Assembly (NCBI GenBank): GCA_028876035.1
Contig: JAGWTK010000217.1
Coordinates: 1 to 6,727, forward strand
Reading direction: 5' to 3'
DNA length: 6,727 nucleotides
From: Bacteroidota bacterium
Lineage (GTDB): Bacteria > Bacteroidota > Bacteroidia > Chitinophagales > Chitinophagaceae
Positions within the stretch are counted from its first letter, which is position 1; each line of letters opens with the position of its first letter. The notes beneath the pieces are model-generated. The model saw only the letters and a program-made list of their open reading frames with translations. It was not told the origin of the DNA and did no database searches. This document shows positions 1 through 4,682 of the stretch, one piece after another. The translations under genes were made by a program, and so were the position numbers.

Positions 1-629
1 AAAAAGGACTTTCCGAAAATCAATACGAGGTAGAAGTAGCGTACGATGGCCTGAGTGGCAAAAAAATGTTTGAAACCCAGACCTTTGACCTGGCCATCCT
101 GGATATTAACCTGCCGGGAATGAATGGTTACCAGCTTTGCCGCGAAATCCGGACCCAGAACCAGCATATTCCTGTTATGATGCTGACCGCGCTCAACGCC
201 CTTGACGACAAAATTGAAGGCTTCGACGTAGGTGCCGATGATTATGTAATAAAGCCTTTCGATTTTAAGGAATTGCTGGTTCGCATCAGGGCGCTTTTAA
301 AGCGTATCCGGCAAACCGTACCCGTGGGCAATATGCTGAGGGTTGCCGATTTGACGATGAACCTCGACAGCAAGGAAGTGACCCGTGACGGCAAGACCAT
401 TGCGCTGACTGCAAAAGAGTTTCAGTTGCTGGAGTACCTGATCAAGAACAAAAATAAGGTGGTGTCGAGAGCAGATATAGCACTCAACGTTTGGGATATC
501 GACTTCGACACGAAGACGAATGTTATCGATGTATATGTTACCTTCCTCCGCAAGAAACTCGATAAAGACTTTCCCCAAAAGCTCATTCATACACAGGTGG
601 GCATGGGCTATATTCTGAAGGACGCATAA
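1..629 (+). CDS. OmpR-family two-component response regulator (5' partial)
   Basis: This is a DNA-binding response regulator that would be phosphorylated by the histidine kinase encoded just downstream. The reading frame is open to the left edge: codons from base 3 read KGLSENQYEVEVAYDGLSG before the first visible ATG at 66, as in the first helix and second strand of a receiver domain. The ATG at 66 is therefore internal, and about 17 residues, including the usual acidic pair, lie outside the window. Counting from that ATG, the phospho-acceptor is Asp13 in LDINLPG, the switch Thr is Thr41 in MLTA, and the conserved Lys is Lys63 in VIKPF. Residues about 90-185 form the winged-helix Trans_reg_C domain (LTAKEFQLLEYL, then NVIDVYVTFLRKKLD and GMGYIL). 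The TAA stop shares one base with the kinase ATG, suggesting translational coupling. The family is certain; the target genes and signal are not visible. Confidence 0.95.
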   Translation, partial: KGLSENQYEVEVAYDGLSGKKMFETQTFDLAILDINLPGMNGYQLCREIRTQNQHIPVMMLTALNALDDKIEGFDVGADDYVIKPFDFKELLVRIRALLKRIRQTVPVGNMLRVADLTMNLDSKEVTRDGKTIALTAKEFQLLEYLIKNKNKVVSRADIALNVWDIDFDTKTNVIDVYVTFLRKKLDKDFPQKLIHTQVGMGYILKDA

Positions 630-2023
630 TGAACATCCGGTTAAAAATAACACTGCTCTTTACCCTCCTGGTGATGGGCATACTTTCTCTTATCAGCTAT
701 TTTGTTTATTACTTCACGGAACAAAGCAGGGAGGCCATTTTCCGGCAGCGGCTGCTCGCGGGCGCCAATAACAGGGCAAACCTCTGGGCGCTATTGGGTG
801 ATAACAGGAAAGATATACTGCAAAAAGTAGACAGCAGTTCAACGGTGCTCATGATCAGAAGGGCCATCCTTATTTATGATAGTTCCAACCAGCTGGCCTA
901 CCAGTTCTACGGTACAGGAGCCCGGCCGTTTACAGCTTCACCAGCAATGCTTGAAGCGGTGCGGAATAACAAAACCAGCTTTACGCAGGCAGGTGAACTG
1001 GATGTAGCCGGTATCTATCACCAGTACAGAGACCAGCGGCTGGTTGTGTTTTATATGGGGACAGACGAAGATGGCAAGAAAAGGGTGGAAGACCTTGCCA
1101 GCCTTCTATTGTATTCCCTGCTGGCGGGCGTAATCATTACCATTATAGTGGGCTACCTTTTCTCTACCCAATTGGTACGGCCATTGAACCGGTTGATACG
1201 CGAGGTAAACGATATTTCGATCAATAATTTATCGGACCGGATTTACGCGGGCGGGGGACAAGACGAGTTATCCCGGCTGGCCATCACTTTTAACAGCCTG
1301 CTTGACCGTTTGCAGGAATCGATATCCATACAAAAGCGCTTTATTTCAAATGCATCGCATGAACTGTCTACGCCCTTGACCTCCATCAGTAGTCAGCTCC
1401 AGGTCACCCTCAATAAAGACAGAAGCGGTTCAGAGTACCAGGCCGTACTCTATTCGATCCAGGAAGATGTGGAGCAGATGCGCCAGCTCACGAAGAGTTT
1501 GCTCGAGATTGCAAAAACCGGTTACGAGGGTGGTGGAATTGAGTTGAATGAAGTTCGGATAGATGAGTTGATGCTTAAGATTGTGCCTGATGTAAAGAAG
1601 ATTAATCCGGCATACAACGTGGAACTGGAATTCGGGGAGTTCCCCGAAGATGATAAGAGTTGCCTCACCTACGGCAATTCAGATCTGTTGTACAGTGCGA
1701 TCAAGAACCTAACTGAGAATGCATGCAAATATTCGCATGATAAGCAAGCCTTCCTGTATCTCGAGTTCAGTACAAACGAAATTATTATCCGCTTCAAAAA
1801 CTATGGCGATGTAATAAGTTTGTCTGAAATAGACCGCATTTTCCATCCTTTTTACAGGGGCAGTACTGCAGGTGAAACCAGGGGCTTTGGTCTTGGCCTG
1901 GCATTGTCGCAGCGAATCGTGTCTCTTCACAAAGGCCGGCTTTCCGTGATGTCAGACGAAAAGAATGGTACCGTGTTTACCCTTACCCTTCCCTCACTTA
2001 CCACCTATTATCGCGGTGTTTAA
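629..2023 (+). CDS. Membrane sensor histidine kinase (HAMP-HisKA-HATPase)
   Basis: This inner-membrane kinase of 464 residues is the likely partner of the preceding regulator. Membrane segment 1 is about residues 7-29 and segment 2 about 157-179. Between them lie about 125 residues that should face the periplasm and sense the signal; I recognise no named sensor domain there. A HAMP linker follows (about 180-232), then the HisKA dimerisation domain with phospho-acceptor His244 in NASHELSTPL. The HATPase domain has the N box at 360-368 (NLTENACKY), F box at 405-410 (FHPFYR) and G2 box at 419-424 (GFGLGL). The G1 box is unusual: NYGDVI at 391-396 where DxGxGI is typical, so the adenine-contacting Asp is Asn and the second Gly is Val. 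Similar Asn variants exist in active kinases, so I do not call it dead. The ATG overlaps the regulator's stop (TAATG), which fixes the start. The stop is followed by nine T's and, about 110 bases on, a terminator hairpin. Confidence 0.95.
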   Translation: MNIRLKITLLFTLLVMGILSLISYFVYYFTEQSREAIFRQRLLAGANNRANLWALLGDNRKDILQKVDSSSTVLMIRRAILIYDSSNQLAYQFYGTGARPFTASPAMLEAVRNNKTSFTQAGELDVAGIYHQYRDQRLVVFYMGTDEDGKKRVEDLASLLLYSLLAGVIITIIVGYLFSTQLVRPLNRLIREVNDISINNLSDRIYAGGGQDELSRLAITFNSLLDRLQESISIQKRFISNASHELSTPLTSISSQLQVTLNKDRSGSEYQAVLYSIQEDVEQMRQLTKSLLEIAKTGYEGGGIELNEVRIDELMLKIVPDVKKINPAYNVELEFGEFPEDDKSCLTYGNSDLLYSAIKNLTENACKYSHDKQAFLYLEFSTNEIIIRFKNYGDVISLSEIDRIFHPFYRGSTAGETRGFGLGLALSQRIVSLHKGRLSVMSDEKNGTVFTLTLPSLTTYYRGV

Positions 2024-2132
2024 TTTTTTTTTAATTGATTTTTCTGACATCCCAACCGTTTCCTTCGGACATTTAGTACGCAATAGCTTTTTCATAATTT
2101 TCATAGGGTGGTTTTAGGTTGCATTTCGTCTG

Positions 2133-2168
2133 AAGGGATATTTACCGGCTGGTATTTATCCCTTTTTT
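2133..2168 (+). terminator. Intrinsic terminator after the two-component operon
   Basis: AAGGGATA (2133-2140) pairs perfectly with TATCCCTT (2157-2164). Inside, after a symmetric 2+2 TT/TT internal loop, TACC (2143-2146) pairs with GGTA (2151-2154) around a GGCT loop. A run of six T's (2163-2168) follows directly. The T run lies only on the plus-strand 3' side, so it acts on transcripts from the kinase, leaving a 3' untranslated region of about 110 bases. Confidence 0.82.
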
Positions 2169-2304
2169 ATGGGGTCAAGGTTTGACTTTTCGGCCTGGTA
2201 AACTTGTTTTTTCACGTCGATTCCAGATTTTTTCCCATCACTAAATAGTTGAAAACGAAACACTGATCAATAGCATCAAAAAAAATCCTGTAAAAAACTA
2301 TGAG

Positions 2305-2343
2305 ATGAAAAAAAAAGAGGCAAATTTTACATCATCCTACTGA
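2305..2343 (+). other. Possible 12-codon leader ORF (MKKKEANFTSSY)
   Basis: ATG at 2305 followed by AAA AAA AAA GAG GCA and on to TGA at 2341-2343 encodes MKKKEANFTSSY. The stop codon touches the base of the next terminator stem, as a leader peptide that tunes termination might do. An AAA-rich start is common for real genes in this phylum, but an ORF this short is expected often by chance, and there is no ribosome-binding site and no run of one regulatory amino acid. The nine-A run (2308-2316) could also be a slippage site. This is a weak call, kept because of its position between two terminators. Confidence 0.15.
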
Positions 2344-2367
2344 AAGACCTGCATTTGCAGGTTTTTT
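2343..2367 (+). terminator. Intrinsic terminator or attenuator upstream of the small secreted-protein gene
   Basis: ACCTGC (2347-2352) pairs with GCAGGT (2357-2362) around an ATTT loop. The stem extends outward through a G-U pair and three A-U pairs (2343-2346 with 2363-2366). The T run spans 2362-2367. This is a classic terminator on the plus strand. The kinase operon already has a terminator about 180 bases upstream, so this one either backs it up, ends a short RNA started between them, or works as an attenuator for the gene starting 86 bases later. Confidence 0.85.
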
Positions 2368-2391
2368 GCGTTCAAGGCCTCAAATGCGATA

Positions 2392-2443
2392 TATCAAGTT
2401 CCAATCGCCCTACAAAAACCGTAACCCTTTTGTAAACTTGATA
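2392..2443 (+). repeat. Nested inverted repeats in the 5' region of the small secreted-protein gene
   Basis: TATCAAGTT (2392-2400) is perfectly complementary to AACTTGATA (2435-2443). Nested inside, TACAAAA (2411-2417) is complementary to TTTTGTA (2428-2434). As RNA this would give a 9-bp stem, a one-sided ten-base bulge (2401-2410), a 7-bp stem and a ten-base loop. It ends ten bases before the ATG at 2454, so it could affect ribosome access if transcribed, or be a protein-binding site if the transcript starts downstream. It lacks a T run and is not a terminator. Confidence 0.55.
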
Positions 2444-2453
2444 ACATCGTACC

Positions 2454-2912
2454 ATGAAACTCTTTACCCTTATTGCTGTAGCCATCCTTTCTGTTAACCT
2501 GGCGTTTGCCGGTACTGAAAATCCTTCTCTGCCCATCTTCTCTAAAAGCTTCACTGCAACGCTTAAAAAAGAGAAGTCTCTTTTTGAAAAGTCTACTGCT
2601 AAAGTTTGTGCCTGCCAGGTACTGCGTGTTAGTTCAAACAACGAAGCCGACAACTACATAGCCGTTTTTGCCCAGGGCACCAACAACGGAGATCTGAGTG
2701 CTAATTTTTCTGATGCGATGAATGTACTGGAGAAAGAAAAGAAAAATTTAAAAACGCATTTCTATTCAAAAGTGAAGACTACTGAGAATGTTACCGCTGC
2801 TACTGATTGCAGCAGTCTTTATAAAAATATCCAGGTTAAATACCAGGATGTGAAAATGTATGACATCCTTGATGCAGATGCACTCAGCCAGCGATTTGTA
2901 GTTGCTCAATAA
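2454..2912 (+). CDS. Small predicted exported protein of unknown function
   Basis: I do not recognise this 152-residue protein. The N-terminus is a typical Sec signal peptide: MKLF, a hydrophobic core to about residue 17, and a likely signal peptidase I site after AFA (residue 19). There is no lipobox Cys, so the mature product of about 133 residues is probably periplasmic or secreted. The mature part is Lys-rich, with a charged, probably helical segment near 36-50, a CxC motif (Cys52 and Cys54 in VCACQV) and one more Cys at 119. CxC plus a third Cys could mean a disulfide or metal site, but no fold is assigned. The signal peptide with hydrophilic remainder argues that it is a real gene. It stands alone between a terminator and a convergent operon. 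No Shine-Dalgarno sequence precedes the ATG, as is usual in Bacteroidota. A structured leader lies directly upstream. Its stop is 11 bases from the panB stop on the other strand. Confidence 0.78.
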   Translation: MKLFTLIAVAILSVNLAFAGTENPSLPIFSKSFTATLKKEKSLFEKSTAKVCACQVLRVSSNNEADNYIAVFAQGTNNGDLSANFSDAMNVLEKEKKNLKTHFYSKVKTTENVTAATDCSSLYKNIQVKYQDVKMYDILDADALSQRFVVAQ

Positions 2913-2923
2913 TACGGGTGCCG

Positions 2924-3739
2924 CTAGTACTGTTCCTGGTCGCCCGGAAACGAAACGCTCTTTACATCGCTGATATATTGTTGTACCGCGCTGGTCACTG
3001 AACCGAAAAGATCGAGGTAGCGGCGCAAAAACCGCGGCCGGAATTCGGTGTTGATGCCCAGCATATCGTGCATCACGAGCACCTGCCCGTCGCAATGATG
3101 CCCTGCACCGATACCAATTACGGGTATGCTGAGGCTCTCTGCCACTTCTTTTGCAAGCAGGGCGGGAATTTTTTCCAGCACCAGTGCAAAACAACCCGCC
3201 TCCTGCAGGAGCAGGGCGTCTTGTTTGAGTTTGGCTGCTTCTGCTTCTTCACGTGCGCGAACGGTATAGGTTCCGAATTTATAAATCGATTGCGGCGTAA
3301 GCCCCAAGTGTCCCATTACCGGAACACCTGCGGAAATAATCCGTCTAACGGACTCCAGCACTTCTTCTCCTCCTTCCAGTTTTACTGCGTGTCCACCGGT
3401 TTCTTTCATAATACGGATCGCGGAATGCAGGGCCTCGCGTGAGTTGCCCTGGTAAGTGCCAAAAGGCAAATCCACTACTACCAGGCAACGCTGCACACCG
3501 CGTACGACCGAGGCAGCATGATAGATCATCTGGTCCAGTGTAATGGGCAGGGTTGTTTCATGGCCCGCCATGACGTTACTGGCTGAATCACCCACCAGGA
3601 TGATGTCTATGCCGGCGGCATCAATAATTTTTGCAAAGGAAAAATCATAGGCGGTGAGCATACTTATTTTTTCACCCGCTTCCTTCATTTTTTGCAGCGT
3701 ATGCGTGGTTATTTTCCGGGCTTCTTTTTCTGCCGCCAT
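2924..3739 (-). CDS. panB: 3-methyl-2-oxobutanoate hydroxymethyltransferase (PanB)
   Basis: PanB is a cytoplasmic enzyme that transfers a hydroxymethyl group from 5,10-methylene-tetrahydrofolate to 2-oxoisovalerate, giving ketopantoate, the first step to pantothenate and coenzyme A. The 271 residues form a single TIM-barrel domain of normal length (E. coli PanB is about 264). Magnesium ligands by family comparison are Asp51 (LVGDSASN), Asp90 (VVDLPFG) and Glu122 (KLEGG); the catalytic Glu is Glu189 (VLEKIP). GHLGLTPQS (143-151) and PVIGIGAG (206-213) are also characteristic. The ATG at 3737-3739 gives a slightly longer N-terminus than in E. coli, as in related Bacteroidota proteins. It starts 17 bases after the phosphatase stop and is probably last in the ppk1-ppx-panB transcript. 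No terminator is seen after its TAG stop before the convergent gene begins. Identification is firm; nothing in the window links it functionally to polyphosphate. Confidence 0.97.
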   Translation of the reverse strand: MAAEKEARKITTHTLQKMKEAGEKISMLTAYDFSFAKIIDAAGIDIILVGDSASNVMAGHETTLPITLDQMIYHAASVVRGVQRCLVVVDLPFGTYQGNSREALHSAIRIMKETGGHAVKLEGGEEVLESVRRIISAGVPVMGHLGLTPQSIYKFGTYTVRAREEAEAAKLKQDALLLQEAGCFALVLEKIPALLAKEVAESLSIPVIGIGAGHHCDGQVLVMHDMLGINTEFRPRFLRRYLDLFGSVTSAVQQYISDVKSVSFPGDQEQY

Positions 3740-3756
3740 AGCGATTTTTTTTGTGC

Positions 3757-4653
3757 CTAAACGGCTGTCTCTTTCAGCTTAACTTCATCGTACAGGGTGT
3801 GCAACAGGCCGTCGGCCAACCCGATCTTGGGAACGAATATTTCCTCGATGCCCGCCCAGCGCATAACATTAATGTAGATCTGCAGGGCAGGCAGGATAAC
3901 GTCTGCCCGATCTTCGCGCAGGTTATACGTGCGCATCCGCTCGTACAGTGAAAAGTTGCTGAATTCTTTATAGTAATCTTTCAACAGGTCAAGTGCCAGT
4001 GGTTTGCCATCTTTCTTCTTGGAGAGGGAAAAAACCTTGTTGATATTACCGCCGGTGCCAATAGCCACCACTTGTTTATGTCCTTTGATTTTCTCGCGGA
4101 TAAAGTCTTTCATTTCGTCCCAGTGCGATTCGTTCACCTGGTTCTTCAATAGTCGTATGGTACCTATATTGAAGGAACGTTTAAATACCAGCTGATTCTG
4201 ACTGAAGAAAGTTAATTCTGTGCTGCCGCCGCCAACATCTGTGTAAAGGTAGGAATGCTCTTTATCGAGGTTTTCAGCTACATGGTTTTCATAAATAACG
4301 GCCGCTTCTTCGTCGCCGCTGATGATGCGGATGTCGATGCCTGTAGCTTCTTTTACCTCGGCAATGATGGCCGGTCCGTTGCTGGCATCGCGCATGGCGG
4401 ATGTGGCACATGCTTTAATATACTGAACATTGTACACATCAATCAGGCATTTGTATGCTTTGATAGTATCAATGATCATCCTGGTTTTTTCTGCGGAAAT
4501 TTCCTTTTTTTCAAACACGTCAAATCCAAGGCGAAGCGGTACCCGCACCAGGTTGAGCTTATTGAAGTCGGGTTTGCCTTCGTAGTTGCGTACTACATCA
4601 GATATGAGTAAACGTGCAGCATTACTTCCTATGTCTATGGCGGCGAGTCTCAA
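3757..4653 (-). CDS. Ppx/GppA family phosphatase (exopolyphosphatase or pppGpp hydrolase)
   Basis: This 298-residue protein has the actin/ASKHA fold of the Ppx/GppA family, which removes terminal phosphate from polyphosphate or converts pppGpp to ppGpp. Phosphate loop 1 is AIDIGSNAARLL (5-16), the conserved acidic motif is SGDEEA (112-117), phosphate loop 2 is DVGGGSTEL (139-147), GTGGN (199-203) follows, and RADVILPA (249-256) is also typical. It is the short, two-domain form, without the C-terminal HD-like region of the roughly 500-residue E. coli Ppx and GppA. Sequence alone does not tell which substrate it prefers, so no symbol is given. The start appears to be TTG at 4651-4653: the frame has a stop at 4675-4677 and no ATG between, and TTG-AGA-CTC places Met exactly where family members begin. 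The gap to ppk1 is 29 bases and to panB 17, suggesting an operon. No Shine-Dalgarno sequence is seen. Confidence 0.92.
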   Translation of the reverse strand: MRLAAIDIGSNAARLLISDVVRNYEGKPDFNKLNLVRVPLRLGFDVFEKKEISAEKTRMIIDTIKAYKCLIDVYNVQYIKACATSAMRDASNGPAIIAEVKEATGIDIRIISGDEEAAVIYENHVAENLDKEHSYLYTDVGGGSTELTFFSQNQLVFKRSFNIGTIRLLKNQVNESHWDEMKDFIREKIKGHKQVVAIGTGGNINKVFSLSKKKDGKPLALDLLKDYYKEFSNFSLYERMRTYNLREDRADVILPALQIYINVMRWAGIEEIFVPKIGLADGLLHTLYDEVKLKETAV

Positions 4654-4682
4654 AATTGGGTTCGTTTGAATCTTTTAAATGT

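Larger units (their letters stand above)
2024..2453. other. 430-base gene-poor intergenic region with two terminators and a structured leader
   Basis: No long reading frame with coding character lies here. The stretch is A/T-rich with many A and T runs. In order it holds: the kinase 3' untranslated region with a tandem TTTTCATA repeat (2089-2105); an intrinsic terminator (2133-2168); a small inverted repeat GTCAA-ggt-TTGAC (2174-2186); a possible 12-codon ORF (2305-2343); a second intrinsic terminator (2343-2367); and a two-part inverted repeat (2392-2443) just upstream of the next gene. The octamer TAAACTTG, one mismatch from the Bacteroidetes -7 promoter consensus TAnnTTTG, occurs twice (2199-2206 and 2433-2440). 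Neither copy has a well-spaced TTTG at -33, so I do not call a promoter. No known riboswitch or tRNA was recognised. Confidence 0.7.

Noticed and set aside
66..68. ATG at 66 as the true start of the response regulator
   Set aside because: The frame is open upstream to the window edge and encodes typical receiver-domain sequence, so this Met is internal.
2174..2186. GTCAA-ggt-TTGAC inverted repeat as an operator or terminator
   Set aside because: Only five base pairs with a three-base spacer; this is expected by chance and has no supporting context.
2286..2303. preQ1-I-like tail (TAAAAAACTA) upstream of the short ORF
   Set aside because: The A-rich CTA-containing tail resembles preQ1-I riboswitches, but the required upstream stem and C-rich loop are absent; the similarity is from low-complexity A runs.
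2308..2440. Programmed slippage at the nine-A run extending the short ORF by one-base shift
   Set aside because: The shifted frame stays open for about 40 codons, but it reads through the terminator and both nested repeats and its peptide has no protein-like features.
2775..2819. Inverted repeat AAGACT/AGTCTT with inner CTG/CAG inside the secreted-protein gene, possible terminator for the panB operon
   Set aside because: The loop is long, one position is mismatched, and no T run follows on either strand; it lies in coding sequence.
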